Origin: Eutreptiella sp. 'Long Island Sound 2002'
Lineage: Eukaryota > Euglenozoa > Euglenophyceae > Eutreptiales > Eutreptiaceae
NCBI GenBank assembly: GCA_964036045.1
Contig: OZ038378.1
Coordinates: 182,554,944-182,618,943, forward strand
Direction: 5' to 3'
DNA length: 64,000 nt
The position numbers and the translations under genes are program-made. Below the pieces are notes generated by a model, which was given only the letters and a program-made list of their open reading frames with translations, ran no database searches and had not been told where the DNA came from. Positions 48,299-60,148 of this stretch are shown piece by piece. How positions within the stretch are numbered: the stretch's first letter is position 1; each line of letters opens with the position of its first letter.

Positions 48299-49611
48299 CG
48301 CTTTAGTTTCGCTTTTTCCGGCGGTGGGCCCTTCTGAAAAGACTTCAAAGGTTCTTGGTCACAGAGCCAGACAATTGGGTTAGATCCCAGGAGTCGGGAC
48401 TGTGACGGGAGCACCAACATACCGGCCAGGAGTTCCTGGTCATAGGTGCTGTAATTGGAACGCGCTTGGTTCCATTTCCAGTTCCAGTGTCCCAGTAGCA
48501 CAAGCCGCCACTCACTGGTAGGGTAGTCATGCTTCAAGGAGCCATCGCGGTTCAGTCCGCTAGTACCATAATGGCAGTGGGCCAGTTCAGCTGGGTTAAG
48601 CTCCTGCCATTGGTAGATCGTTCCACCCCCCCCTACATCACTGGCATCAGTGATCAGGACTATCCCGCCCTTAGGGCGGGGTACTCCCAGGCAGTTGGAG
48701 GAGGCAATTTTCTTCTTCAACTCCTGGAAACACTCCTCCTCTCTGGCGGTCCACCTCCAGGGAGTAGTTTTCTTGATTAGGTCAGTGAGGGGGGCAGAGG
48801 AGTAGGTAAAATTGTGGATGTGACGCCTATAGAAGGTACAGGCGCCCACAAAACTCCTGACCTCGTGTAGACCCTTCTTAGGGTCATCGCGAATCTGCAT
48901 GTCCTGCAGGGGCTGCATCTTAGACGCAGCTGGTTTCCACCAGCCATACCCCACGTCGAAACCCAAATACTCCATCTCATCTTTTCTGAACTCGCATTTT
49001 TCGAGTTTGATTCGGAGATGGTTTTCCTGACAAACAATGAAAAATTCACAGAGGAGAAGTACATGGTCCTCTTGAGTATTAGTACCCAAACTCACGTCAT
49101 CGATGTGGGCCTCCATTTCTGCACCCCGAGAAATCAACTCCTGCACTAGAGGTCTGCGCCTCAGTATGTACAAAACTTTGTTCATTAGTTCCTGGAAGAG
49201 TGCTGGGGCATTAGCCACCCCGAAAGGCATGACCTTCCACTTAAACACACGACCCTTAGGGGTTATAAAAGCCAGCAGTTCCTGAGCTGCGGCGGTTAGG
49301 TCAACCTGCCAGAAACCACTGCGTTTGTCCATTTTGGTCTTGTACCTGCATTTGGCAATACACTCCAGGGTATTTTCCATGTTAGGAATACTCCCTGAGT
49401 GGTTTTGAGTTTTCTTGTCCACCTCACCATAGTCAACAACCAGTCGTAGGGCAGTCGATCCTGGTTCAGCAACCAGGAAACAGGGACTGCAGTGATGGGG
49501 GTAGTCCCCTTTCGTATACTCTTCCACGAGGCCAGCATCAATACATTCCTGGATCTGGCGCTCGATTTCTTCAACCTGTTCCTGTGGAGCGGGGTAGGGA
49601 CGACGATTCAC
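48193..49611 (-). pseudogene. pol: Element C reverse transcriptase and RNase H
   Basis: A reverse-strand frame of ~472 codons. RT: SPCFLVAEP and LRLVVDYGEVD near 49470-49430, MDKRSGFWQVDL near 49330, VMPFGVANAPALFQ near 49230, then the catalytic box HIDD at 49096-49107 where YxDD is usual. The thumb and connection follow. RNase H starts ITDASDVGGGG near 48655 and ends near 48300 with TYLSQFRLKIHHTPG. Upstream, TGA 49612-49614 interrupts the run into NRRPYPAP and may replace a Trp codon. The last ~15 codons are out of frame. Confidence 0.85.
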
Positions 49612-49959
49612 TCACGTCTTTTCAAATTCAGGTTTCAGTTTCAGGTCCATCTGGACCATTTTTTTACAAGAGAGGGAGGGCGGCAAGGCGCCGAACATCT
49701 CCTCATAGGTTAGGAGCAGTTTCTTCAGTCGGGGGTCAAGGTTAAGACTCTCGAGTTTCTGCAGGAAATCCTCCTCAGCATGGAGGTTGCTCTTTCCATG
49801 CTCTTTCTTTTTCTGCCGATCAGCAGTTTCGGCAGGTACGGAACCATCGTCCCACTCAGGGGGACATTGCTGCCCATAGTGCAGAGAATACACTATGGGT
49901 ATCTCAGGGTCAGGCAGCATGTAGGAATCATCGTCCTCCTCAGACCAGATGGAGGATTT
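49612..49959 (-). pseudogene. pol: Element C Pol linker before RT
   Basis: In the same frame as the protease and RT segments, bounded by TGA at 49960 and TGA at 49612. It reads an acidic stretch (SIWSEEDDDSYMLPDP) and a helical LNLDPRLKKLLLTYEEMFG, the usual lead-in to gypsy RT. Both stops are TGA. Confidence 0.6.
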
Positions 49960-51273
49960 TCAGGTCTGTCTGAGGTATTGCAGCCGCTCTTGGCGCTTAA
50001 TACCTTCGGCCTTCAGGTACAACAGCCGTTGTAGTTCCTGAGTGTCATGCTCAGACAGTGGCATGTTATTAGAAGCAGGCCGCGCTAGAGCATCAGGACT
50101 CTGGCCCACGCGTTCACCTGAGTGCATAGGCTGCATGTGTAGCACCGGTTTCCCAACAGGGGAAGTTGGTTCTGAGGTTGACTCTAGATCTACCTCCTCC
50201 AGCAACAGCTGGGCCAGGAAGGCACTGTTTTTTAGTTCAACACAGCTGGGATCAACAGGAGGGATAGTGCTGGCGATCTCAGACAGTTGGTCGTCAGCAT
50301 CCTCCTTTACAGCTGCAGGTTCCAGATAGCCATTGGGAGATTCACACCCTGTAAGTGTGGCAGATAGGTGCTCAGGAGACCGTTTTTTGAGATCAGAAAG
50401 TGTCAGGCCACGATTTTCGGCCATGACCTCTTTCAGTAGCACCTGATCTAGATCACACAGGGGTACAGGATTGAGAGATCCATCGACAATGGATAAGAAA
50501 CTGGCCCACTCAGGGGCCTGCATAGCTGTGTCTGAGTCCTCAGGCACGTAGATGGGACCGTCAGGGAGTTGCACTCTTCCCACGGTCATTCGATCTAGCA
50601 TACGGCGCCAATAAGCGTGTTCACCTGAGCAACCCCAGTCAGGGGTGCATATGACAACCCTTCCTCCCTCATAAGCGATTTCGGTTAGAACCTTCGCGAG
50701 CAGGGAGAAGGGAGGGTTAGCATACGCTAGGCCCATTGCTTTCCAGAAGAAACAGAAGGCGTTGTTCAAATGTTTCGAGCAGTACAACTGCATGATGTGC
50801 TGTTGTTGGCTCGCAAACAATTCCACCTGGATCTCATCCAGGTTTACCTGAAGGGCCGCCAGTCCATTTTCAAGAACGTGACGGGCCAATTTGTAGTTTT
50901 CAGTATGATAGTTAGTCTTGGATGCGTAGCGCAGCCCAGACTCTTTTCGTCCTGACAGCTCCAAAGGTACGGAGAAGAGCCCACTGCCAAAGTCGCAGTG
51001 CAGAGAATAGGGGCGCTGGAGAGACAGCATTTTTACCTGGGGGTTTCTTCGCAGGAAGTCGGTACCAATGACGATGTAAAAGGCGTCCGTGTCCAACACT
51101 CTGCAGTGTTGGGTCACAGTTTCCAAGTCGCCAAGACAAATAGTCACATCGACACCCCCCAAGGAATGGATGGTACGCCCATCCCCTACTCTTATGGCCA
51201 CTGTCTTAGTTTTCTTGAAAGTCTTTAGCAGGCGCCGGGCCACTATGGAAAGTGTTGCCCCGGTGTCAAGCAC
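49960..51273 (-). pseudogene. pol: Element C protease and methyltransferase-like segment
   Basis: The frame starts with a retropepsin active site MLDTGATLSIV (DTGA at 51256-51267) and YIVIGTDFLRRN near 51060. From ~50830 to 50545 it carries VELFASQQQH, GLAYANPPFSLLAKVL (NPPF at 50707-50718), GGRVVICTPDWG and AYWRRML. This closely follows the Dam-like MT module of DIRS elements (FASR, YANPPFSLI, xxLVVPxW, WWxxL). A Glu/Ser/Thr-rich linker to TGA 49960 follows. Of the three families here, this segment is the clearest match. Confidence 0.7.
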
Positions 51274-51344
51274 TGCTCGAAAAACTGATCCCCGATTTTC
51301 ACGAGGATCCAGAAAACCAAGTCCTCCTCCCCGGAGCCGCCCCC

Positions 51345-52037
51345 CTACTCCTCAGTAGGGAATTTGACATCCACCCCTGCAGCCATGAGGGACTTGGCCA
51401 TCCAGGCCAGTCGCCTCTTCTTCGAGTTCTTCCCCTCAAGGGAGGCGTTGTCCCCCTGTGGGCGCTTCTTTGGGGTCACCTTCGGCAGAAGGGGGAGTAG
51501 TAGCGGGCGCTGATGAGCGCCTCTGAGGTTAGGCGTTCCACCTTTGCCACCCCCCTTGCCACGTCCTTTACCACCTTTATCCCCATTCTGGGGAGTTCTG
51601 GTGGGTGTTTGGTTCTTCTGGCGTTCGGCCTCCTGCCGCTTGAGTTTGTCACTCTCTCGTTTCTTTAGGTGACATTCGTCCTCGTAGTGACGACGTTTGC
51701 CACAATAACCACAGGTGATGGTACACCTAAAATGGTCCTGATGGGTCACAGTTTTCCCATCTTTGACGTGCTGCTGTCTTTTCATCTGGCGCATGCAACT
51801 ACTGCGGTGGTCGCAGTCAGGGGCATGACAAGGTCCGCCCTTGTCATTGACAGGTTTACAGTAGAACAGAGGGGGTGAACCTGTTTCGGGTTTAACCTCA
51901 TTCATGGCACGCAGGTTACCCCATCCCTTACCACCTCCCTGGTTGGCGTTAGTGGGATTTTTAGGCCCTTTCCCTTTGCCACGTTCTGGGGTAGGGGTAC
52001 CACCTCGACCCAAGTGTTTCTTGAGGAATTTCCGCAT
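51345..52037 (-). pseudogene. gag: Element C Gag C-terminus with CCHC zinc knuckle
   Basis: A Lys/Gly/Arg-rich nucleocapsid-like segment. A first Cys/His cluster (CHAPDCDHRSSC) precedes a canonical CCHC knuckle C-G-Y-C-x4-H-x4-C at 51672-51713, which binds RNA for packaging. The tail is basic. The capsid part is in another frame (51902-52546); the overlap near 51970 marks a frameshift. Confidence 0.75.
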
Positions 52038-52546
52038 GTGGGAGTCATTCTCCCTCTCAAGGGCTCGATCAGCAGGTCCACCAGGTCGTCGTACGTGTGG
52101 GTCCGACTCTTCCTCTCAGAGGTAGTGCGCCAATCCTCCCACGTACCAGTAGGGATCTTACTCATGAGCCACAGGTGGGGCTCAGTGGCTCCATAGGAGC
52201 CCACATTCATCCGTGAAAACAGATACTCTAGGTCGCACACATATTCAGAGATTCGCGCAGCGGACGGAAACTCAGGGAGCATAGGTAGCTCCTCTATCTG
52301 TGTGCGCACACTGAGGTCAGTCTCATAGACTGGGAATGTTTTGTCCAGTCTTTGGAGTACCTCGGCCCATGTTGAACAGGTTTTCACAATCTGTTTCACC
52401 TGTTTTTGCAAAAATTTCTTTTTGCATGAGCGTTTCAGCAGTGAACATTTAGTGGCCACATCCACTTGGGATTGGCCAGTTAGCAAAAGAAACTCAGCAA
52501 ATTCTTCTGCCCATTCGGGCAGATTTTTCGGGTCGAACTGCGGCAA
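51902..52546 (-). pseudogene. gag: Element C Gag capsid segment
   Basis: A reverse-strand frame of ~214 codons with helical, capsid-like composition: NLPEWAEEFAEFLLLTGQS, then CKKKFLQKQVKQIVKTCSTW, and LEYLFSRMNVG. This fits the retrotransposon Gag capsid fold, by pattern only. It is framed by shifts near 52550 (from the N-terminal segment) and near 51970 (to the zinc-knuckle segment). Confidence 0.65.
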
Positions 52547-52602
52547 TTCCAGCTGGATGTTCGCCTGTGCAATAGGTCTGCCACTCTTCCCACCCCCTGG
52601 GG

Positions 52603-53529
52603 TTAGGCCTGAAGGGGGGAGAGGTACGCCGGCGAGGGGTGCCAGGGCTGACAGCCCTCTTTTTCAGTCTCTGTCACAGGCACGTCCTGTAGTTCAGCAA
52701 TAGGGACTGTCCTGGTGCGAGGATGAAAAGGGCTGGGGCAAGTGACCTTGGGTAGCAACCTGGACACCCTTGATCTTTTGAGATCATCAGCCAATGTGCT
52801 CAGTCCGGGTGAGGGTGAGGCCAGTGGTGGCTGGGGTAAGGGTTCAGTGATACCCAATTTAGCCTTGACAGCCTCAGAAAGGGCAGTCACATCAGAGTCT
52901 TCGGACCCAGACAGTAATTTGGCCAGTAACTCGGCCGTACGGTCCAGGGCCCCATGAGTTGGCTCTGGTAGATGGGGAGCTTTCACATATGCGGGGCACA
53001 TTTCAGGGCTCCTGCTAGTGGTTGGCAGCTCCGGACGCCATACTGGCCCTCTAGGTCGCCTGGGTAGAGACACTGTGTCGGCCAGGTCCGTAGGTGGGCC
53101 GGAGTAAGGGTAGGAACCCATGTCCGTGTACGGTGAGGATCCCAAGGCGTCTAGTGGTTCCTCTCCATCTTCGCGTGTGACGGACTTGTAGTACTCGTCG
53201 TGGAGAATATATTCGTTGATTCTCCTTCTGAACTCGCCTTCTTCCTCAGGTTCTCGAGCGGGAGTAGCCGTTGAAGAAGAAGCTGGGCATACGGATCTGG
53301 AGATTGACGCAGCAACCCTTCGGCGGAGGTGCTGAAGGCTATCACCACGGGCCGCTAAGACCTCTGTGGTTAATCTGGGCGCATCTTGATTCACCCTTCT
53401 GTGCTCTGGATCTTCCTGAGACCCAGATGCAACTCTGAGTGGCGGTTCACTCTTTGGGTGGGCTAAACTGCCATGTTGGTCTTGTACACTTCTGATCGGC
53501 CAGGTTCTGGAGGACAGTTGAGTGGACAT
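52603..53529 (-). pseudogene. gag: Element C Gag N-terminal segment
   Basis: The ATG at 53529 begins MSTQLSSRTWPIRSVQ. The same start is found in element D (63673), which supports it. The ~308 codons are Pro/Ser/Arg-rich with an acidic patch (EPEEEGEFRRRINEY) and no known domain. The frame is lost near 52600, before the capsid segment. Confidence 0.7.
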
Positions 53530-54335
53530 GTTCAATGTGCTTTTCAGTGTGCTTTTCTTGTGCTTCTGCTCAGAGTCGGTTCGAAAGGTACTCAGGGCTT
53601 GCCTCTGCTACAGGAAAGATGTCCTTGATTAGTGCCCTATAGATTTTGATGAAATCGTGCAAGTTTTGAAGTTGAAAACCCAAACCAAAGCGGCAAGTAG
53701 AGCAAGAACAGGATGTGGATCGAATCAATGAATAGTTCTGAAATCCAGTGTAACACAGAAGGGCTGCAGATAGACAAAGCTGGCTTAAATGCATAGATTC
53801 AATCACAAATGGATAAAACAAATGATTTTAAGTGAAAACTGGGCAGACTCTAGCCTCCACGTTAGCATCAAGCACTTCATGTGCACTCTTTTGGGTGAAA
53901 TGGTGCTGGTTAGGAATATGGGCCATAGGAGGTAGGCCAGACACAGAATATGACTTGGCCAAGCAACTGAATTCAGAAACAGTTAAAAGGTAGAAACACA
54001 ATAAGTGGTAGAAACAATTGAGTATAGGGGTCTTGGGGTGGGAGACCACTAGGCTTAACCTCCAAGGCCTTAGGCATGAAGTGCCTATTTTTTTTCGGTA
54101 TACCCTCCATGAAGGAAGATACCTGCGCTCAGTTGAGTGGTAGGGGTGAACTTCATGGGGGGCTAGGGTTATGACCCTAGTTACTTAGAGAAAGTGTACT
54201 TTAAGCTTCAAAAGAGAGATAAAAATACTTAAGTAAGTCTTGGCATCAACAAAAGGGTTTTAAGGGGGGCTTGGCCTGGATCAAGCCCTCCAAGAAAGAC
54301 ATGGCAGTAACTTTTTCTTACTGGGCGCCATAAGA
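53530..54335 (-). other. 5' leader of element C
   Basis: About 0.8 kb upstream of gag, similar to 62875-63672 upstream of element D gag on the other strand. It is AT-rich with no convincing gene. Its outer end reads TGGCGCCCAGTAAG on the reverse strand; TGGCGCCC resembles a tRNA primer-binding site, but in D the similarity stops at AGTAAG and the box is missing. Confidence 0.6.
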
Positions 54336-55963
54336 TTGAAGGGTTTTTTTGTCATTGCTTGGTCTTTTCAACCTTTTTCTGAGCTATTTTGGTGGAATTG
54401 TTTTTCCTACCAAAGGGTGTTTTTTTACCTCAAATCAGGTTTGGTGAAGAGTTTTCCCTCCTACTGGTATAGACATGAAACCTCACCATAGGATTCTTTT
54501 CTTCTTGTTTTTGGGGGGTCTTTTTGGGGGGTCCGCATTCCACTATCCCACCATTCATTGACATCATTTCATCATATCTATCCTTACTCCGGAGCACATT
54601 GTGTATAGTGCACGTTGTATAAAAAGCAATGTGTATCAATGCTAATGTCGCACATTGCTCTTACCTTCCCCAACCTCAGGTAACCTACTTCTCGCAACGT
54701 TTTGATCCTTTATCATACATTATATTTTCAAAGAGTTTTTTCCATTTTAGCCTTGAATTCCTCCATGCTGTTGCATGTTACTAGGTGTAATGTAGGTAGC
54801 AGAGTAGCAGATGAGCGAGAACCATACATGGGTATCAACTTTTGCAGAAGTACATTGTAACAGTAGCACACACTGCGTCTAGAATCAAAAGTACGTAACC
54901 TATGTAGTCCGGTGGTTTTAAAAAAAAAACGGTTGTTGTAGGTTATTTTTGACATCACCAAGGGTAGGTCAAGGTGGTAAGTCTTTTAAGAACTGGTAGG
55001 GTTAGGGTTCCTGGTAGGGTTCGGCCAAATTCTCGGATTTCTTTATTACTTGAAAGGTGAAACTTTAGATATCGTTGATTTGTTATAAAAACTCAATCTC
55101 TATCATTTCAGCTTCTATTTCAGTACAACGTTTTGTCCAACGTGGCTCTGAAAAATCCAACCTGACCACCTGCTGAAATGATAGAGAAATAACGTTTGTC
55201 ATAAATTAGCGAGATCCAAAAATCTAGCTTTCAACTCGCAAAGAATTTTGAGATATTAGCTGAACAAAAGTATGCAAATCGCCGATGCTGCAAAGCCGGC
55301 AAAGGCACAACGTTCAGCCATTTCACCGATTTTCGGCTTAAACAACCGGTGCATAGAGGTCATTTCAGCTTTTAAAGAGGTTATCGCCGTTACACCGGTA
55401 CTACCGGTCACCTCAACAACGTGTTGCATACCTGAAAAGTGCGGTTTCGAAATTGGTGGTTTTGAAAAAAACCAGTTTTTAAAAAAAGATTTTTTACCGA
55501 AAACAACCGGTTTGTGGGATTAGTTGGCCTTCATTGCCCAATGTTTTGCCATCCATGAAAAAAGAGGTCCTGTGAGTAGGGGTGCAAAGACCAAAAATAT
55601 GTTTACAAGTGTATTTTACCGTCGACGATCAGTTGTCTTTATAGTCCAAAAATGGAACTCACTATATTACTGAACACAATCTTGAAGGTTTGCAAGCACT
55701 CCAATGAATTGGCTCAAATTAGTTTACAAAATAACCCATTGTGCCGATTGTTAAAAAAAATCACCGCCAGTTCTTGCCGATAGCCGGTGTTTCCGATTAA
55801 TTGGTAAAACCGGTTCCTAACCCTGTTCAAAAGCGTAGAAAAAATATTGTTGGCATGCAAGTTCATGTTCTACAGCTGAAAATCATTTTGAAACTATAAA
55901 AGACACCACAGGGACTTCCCTCAGGGGCGCCCCTTCTCCTGAGCATCAAATCAAAGCACGGAT
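54336..55963. other. AT-rich DNA without recognised genes
   Basis: About 1.6 kb of AT-rich sequence with T runs. The longest frames (~80 codons) have no features of a gene. If element C has a 5' LTR it would begin here, but no partner copy is visible in the window. Confidence 0.5.
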
Positions 55964-55967
55964 GCAG
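55964..55967 (+). repeat. Possible target-site duplication of the E/R block, left copy
   Basis: GCAG here and at 62798-62801 flank the whole E plus R block. Confidence 0.5.
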
Positions 55968-57027
55968 TGAAGCAGAATCGGTAACGATCCCCGCGTTTGC
56001 ATTTTTGTAGCAGAGCTTAGCGTCGCGAAGGCTTCTGGCGCATAGCGCGAAGTCACGCAAATGGCGTAATTTTGCATCATGAGAGTGGGCGAAAGCAGCC
56101 AATAGCTGCCGTTACGTGTTTTTATTTGGCATTTATTTTTTATATAGTTCAATTCTGTAGCATAATATATACGATTTGCGTCGTGTATGTTAATTCTGTT
56201 TGTTACGGAATCTGTTTGTCGTTGACGTTCAGGTTTGTGTCACATGGGAGGACCGTCCAAGGTTCTCAGAATTATTTGTAGGCCGACACTGGCCTGAACG
56301 CCGCATCCCTCGCCCTGGGGCAGCATGCCAGGGCATCGTGGACGCAAGCAACGCCCTCGTTGAGGGCCAAAGGTGTGGAATACGCCGGTGGCGCTTAGCA
56401 TCGTGGCGAGAGCGCCCTCGTTGAGGGCCTACGGCTACTGGCCTATGGCGCTCAGCATCGTGGAAGCTGCAAATTGGAAGGTCTCAGCCTATGATGGATT
56501 CACTGAAAGAAACCCTCGATACAGGTTAGACCTCCTGTGGATTTGGTGCGCTGCGTTTGCTATTGGGTACCAGCAAGGCTTGGACGATCCAAGGGTTTGT
56601 ATCTTTGCATGAGCAGCAGGATATTTTATTATAAAAATCAACCTGTGGTTCAAAAAAGCTCGTAAGGTGTTCAGCTTTTCTCAGGTGAAAGCAAGGCAGG
56701 ACCAAGAGTGCGGCGGCAAAGTATGCAGAAATACCAAGGGATCAGCATCTTGTTTTTCTCACGTCAAAGCAAAGCAAGGGATCAGCATCTTGTTTTTCTC
56801 ACGTCAAAGCAAAGGAGGGATCAGCATCTTGTTTTTCTCACGTCAAAGCAAAGCAAGGCCAAGACAAGCTGTGATAGCAAAATGGCAGACAAAACAGTGG
56901 ATCAAGAAAGGAAAAATCAGTGCAAGGCAGAGATTTTCAAGATCAAAGAAACAAGTTCAGCGCAGTGTCCCGTGGGTCTCAAGGGTCGAAGGCCTCAGGC
57001 TCCGCGAGGCCCCACGGTACCGCTTCA
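55968..57027. repeat. Element E LTR, copy 1 (1060 bp)
   Basis: Starts TGAAGCAGAATCGG and ends GGTACCGCTTCA. It contains three copies of a ~39 bp unit, GGGATCAGCATCTTG..., near 56739-56860. Confidence 0.8.
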
Positions 57028-57383
57028 AAATAATTCTGAAGGAGCGTCTAGCCGCCTTAGACGCGTCTGATCATGTGTTGCAAGCAGCCGCGTGTGGAGT
57101 GGACAACAAAACTGAAGATTACGGAATCCTTCGAGGGGTACACGTTCCGTGCCAGCGTGTACACAGTATGGGTGCTCCCGACCATGGTCCACAGTTACAG
57201 CGCGTGGTGAAGAAAGGTGCACAAGACCAGCATCGGTGCTGCACGGAAGCCATGATGCGTCGAAGGGGACAACGTCGAAGCAGGCCTTCGTTCAACCTTC
57301 GAGGCCTCAGTGAGAGTCGCCAAGTAACACTGGAGAAGCCCGTCTTCGCGGCCGGCAACCTGGCTAAGCTCTTAGGAGGGGCG
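57028..57383. other. Element E internal region
   Basis: 356 bp, no recognisable coding or primer-binding site. Short open frames on both strands have no known features. Confidence 0.6.
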
Positions 57384-58404
57384 TGAAGCGGAATCGGTAA
57401 CGATCCCCGCGTTTGCATTTTTGTAGCAGAGCTTAGCGTCGCGAAGGCTTCTGGCGCATAGCGCGAAGTCACGCAAATGACGTAATTTTGCATCATGAGA
57501 GTGACCGAAGGCAGCCAATAGCTGCCGTTGCGTGTTTTTATTTGGCATTTATTTTTTATATAGTTAAATTCTGTAGCATAATATATACGATTTGCGTCGT
57601 GTATGTTAATTCTGTTTGTTACGGAATCTGTTTGTCGTTGACGTTCTGGTTTGTGTCATATGGGAGGACCGTCCAAGGTTCTCAGAATTATTTGTAGGCC
57701 GACACTGGCCTGAACGCCGCATCCCTCGCCCTGGGGCAGCATGCCAGGGCATCGTGGACGCAAGCAACGCCCTCGTTGAGGGCCAAAGGTGTGGAATACG
57801 CCGGTGGCACTTAGCATCGTGGCAAGAGCGCCCTCGTTGAGGGCCTACGGCTACTGGCCTGTGGCGCTCAGCATCGTGGAAGCTGAAAATTGGAAGGTCT
57901 CAGCCTATGATGGATTCACTGAAAGAAACCCTCGATACAGGTTAGACCTCCTGTGGATTTGGTGCGCTGCGTTTGCTATTGGGTGCCAGCAAGGCTTGGA
58001 CGATCCAAGGGTTTGTATCTTTGCATGAGCAGCAGGATATTTTATTATAAAAATCAACCTGTGGTTCAAAAAAGCTTGTAAGGTGTTCAGCTTTTCTCAG
58101 GTGAAAGCAAGGCAGGACCAAGAGTGCGGCGGCAAAGTATGCAGAAATACCAAGGGATCAGCATCTTGTTTTTCTCACGTCAAAGCAAAGCAAGGGATCA
58201 GCATCTTGTTTTTCTCACGTCAAAGCAAAGCAAGGCCAAGACAAGCTGTGATAGCAAAATGGCAGACAAAACAGTGGATCAAGAAAGGGAAAATCAGTGC
58301 AAGGCAGAGATTTTCAAGATCAAAGAAACAAGTTCAGCGCAGTGTCCCGTGGGTCTCAAGGGTCGAAGGCCTCAGGCTCCGCGAGGCCCCACGGTACCGC
58401 TTCA
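57384..58404. repeat. Element E LTR, copy 2 (1021 bp)
   Basis: As copy 1 but with two ~39 bp units (58155-58235), which accounts for the length difference. Confidence 0.8.
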
Positions 58405-59314
58405 TGAAGAGGTTGGGGGGAGGGCAACCTCCAAGCTTCCCTTGGCATGCACGACCCCAATCCCATAAATCCAAGACTTCCTCTTGAAATTCTTACTGAT
58501 CTTCCATCAGTCTGGGTTTCTCCAAAGAATTCTGTGATCCTTGCCTCGGCCATGACACAATCTGGCGTCCTAGCCAAAGAGATGATGCTATATGTAGACA
58601 ATATAAACATGTAGACAAGTAATATGTATATGTAACACTTCTACACTAGAAAATAGCTTAGGAAAGAGGACAAAATGAAGGCGGCGGCATCGCCGCCATA
58701 AGAAAATCTGACGGCTACGAGTCGTCGCCATCAGGATCTCCACTGAGATCCTGCCCAAACTGGGCCAAACAGTGGTTTTTGGGCGAAAAACAGTGAAATA
58801 TAGTGATTTTTGAGTCAAAAACACTCATTTCGCGTGTCTCCACCCAACGCGTCGTGTAGCCGACAGGACGCATTTCTGTCCCAATTCAAACTATATATGA
58901 TGAGGGCCACTGTTGGGCCACACCATGGGCGCCTGGCTGATACCTGGGATCGCCTCAGGATTTTCCAAAAAAATCGTGAACGTGACTGACTTCGCAAAAA
59001 TTGACCTTCGCGGAACGCCGCGAATAGGGTCACGTTATATTCCTATATTTCTAAAAACGATAAATCAATAATAAAATTGATTAAAATCTTCAGAAATCGT
59101 GAAATAAAACTTCGATCTGGGGCTGCGTCGCGCAGGCGACGAACGTCGTCGCCAGCCCAAAAATGACAAAAAATGACGATTTCTGGGGTATTTTACAGAA
59201 ATTCCACAGAAATCGGGATGCCATAAGGCTGGGAATCAGCCCAGGAAAATTCCTGATGAGAAGAGCCCCACAGGCTGGGCAGCGGGTATGGGTGAGGCAC
59301 CCCATACCGCTTCA
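58405..59314 (-). repeat. R2 LTR a
   Basis: 910 bp, TGAAGAGG to GCTTCA, related to the R1 LTRs. Confidence 0.82.
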
Positions 59315-60148
59315 CCCCCCTCCTTAGAAGCCTTGCCTATATCCAAAGGAAGGCAAGGCCAAGGAGGCGCTCTGACCCCTGCACTGCCCTGGTTTCAAAA
59401 CTGATTCAGCAGGACAGTGGGAGGGGGGCTTCGTAAGTAATTTACATGCCACATACATGTAGGTCTTTTTTTTTTTTTTTTGTTATATTCATAGGGCAAT
59501 TGCCCCCCAGGCAACCACACTGGTCCCTGGCACTCCCTTTAGCCTCTGGTGACCAAACCAGGGGCGCTGCAGGTCCTTCCGACCTGACTGATGGCGCTGA
59601 GGCGCACATATTGGCCCTTTTTCTCCACGGGCATGGAAACATAATAATTCAATAAATTCAGATGCGGAAAAAAAATTATTTAGGGTCAAACCCAAGGCAA
59701 CGAATTCCTCTGCCCTGAATTTAGGGTCATTTCCTACCCAAGGCGACGAATTCCTCGTGCCTGTTTAGGGTCGATTCCCAACCCAAGGCGGCGAATTAAC
59801 GCGCCTGATTTGGGGTATTTAGGGTCATTTCCTATTCAAGGCGCCCCACGCCTATTTAGGGTTGGTTGCCAACCCGAGGCGACGAATTAACGCGCCTGCT
59901 TGTGGCGGTTCGCAGATGGCGTCGTCGTCGCTGTGGTCGTCGCCCAGAGGACTTTATAGACTTGGGGGCTCCATAGGGTCTTCCACCCGTCGTAGGAGTC
60001 AAGGAGCTCCTCCTCCATCACGTTGATGCCCTGGACCTTAGCTCCTGCAGATGTCGACGTCGTCGACAATTATCCTGCAGTCTGGGCGTCGTCGCCGTCC
60101 GCAGGCCGTCACACCGCCTTGGTGGCCTTGGCGTCGGCAGAATTCTTT
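59315..60148 (-). other. R2 internal region 1
   Basis: 834 bp, no gene. It has the polypurine tract at 59315-59325, a T run near 59466-59480, and degenerate ~50 bp repeats (59675-59900) as in R1. Confidence 0.7.

Larger units (their letters stand above)
46571..54335 (-). mobile_element. Gypsy-like element C, frame-broken, LTRs not found
   Basis: Minus-strand order: 5' leader (53530-54335), Gag (51345-53529), protease plus methyltransferase-like domain (49960-51273), short linker (49612-49920), RT/RNase H (48193-49611), integrase and chromodomain (46571-48073). The Gag start and leader match element D at the right edge of the window. Frames are broken in Gag (near 52550 and 51970), by TGA at 49960 and 49612, at a T6 run near 48240, and by TAG at 48074, so the copy is inactive. 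I could not pair any sequence at the two ends as LTRs. Confidence 0.8.
55968..58404. mobile_element. Small non-autonomous LTR element E (2.4 kb)
   Basis: Two direct repeats (55968-57027, 57384-58404) start TGAAGC and end CGCTTCA and flank a 356 bp centre. The repeats differ mainly in the number of a ~39 bp internal repeat (three against two copies). No protein-coding gene is convincing. A purine run GGAGGGG just before the second repeat suggests plus orientation; the reverse-strand start TGAAGCGGTAC resembles R and would suggest minus. The second repeat abuts the R2 chain with no base between. Confidence 0.7.

Noticed and set aside
53570-53821. A small frame in the C leader with a partly matching frame in D (63408-63632)
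   Set aside because: The match covers only part of each frame and needs frame changes, so it reflects nucleotide similarity of the leaders.
56667-57386. A 239-codon frame across the E LTR and internal region
   Set aside because: It crosses the LTR boundary, contains the 39 bp repeats, and is not kept at the second LTR, where it runs into R2.
59680-59830. TTTAGGG motifs resembling plant telomere repeats
   Set aside because: They occur singly within ~50 bp units, never as a tandem heptamer run.
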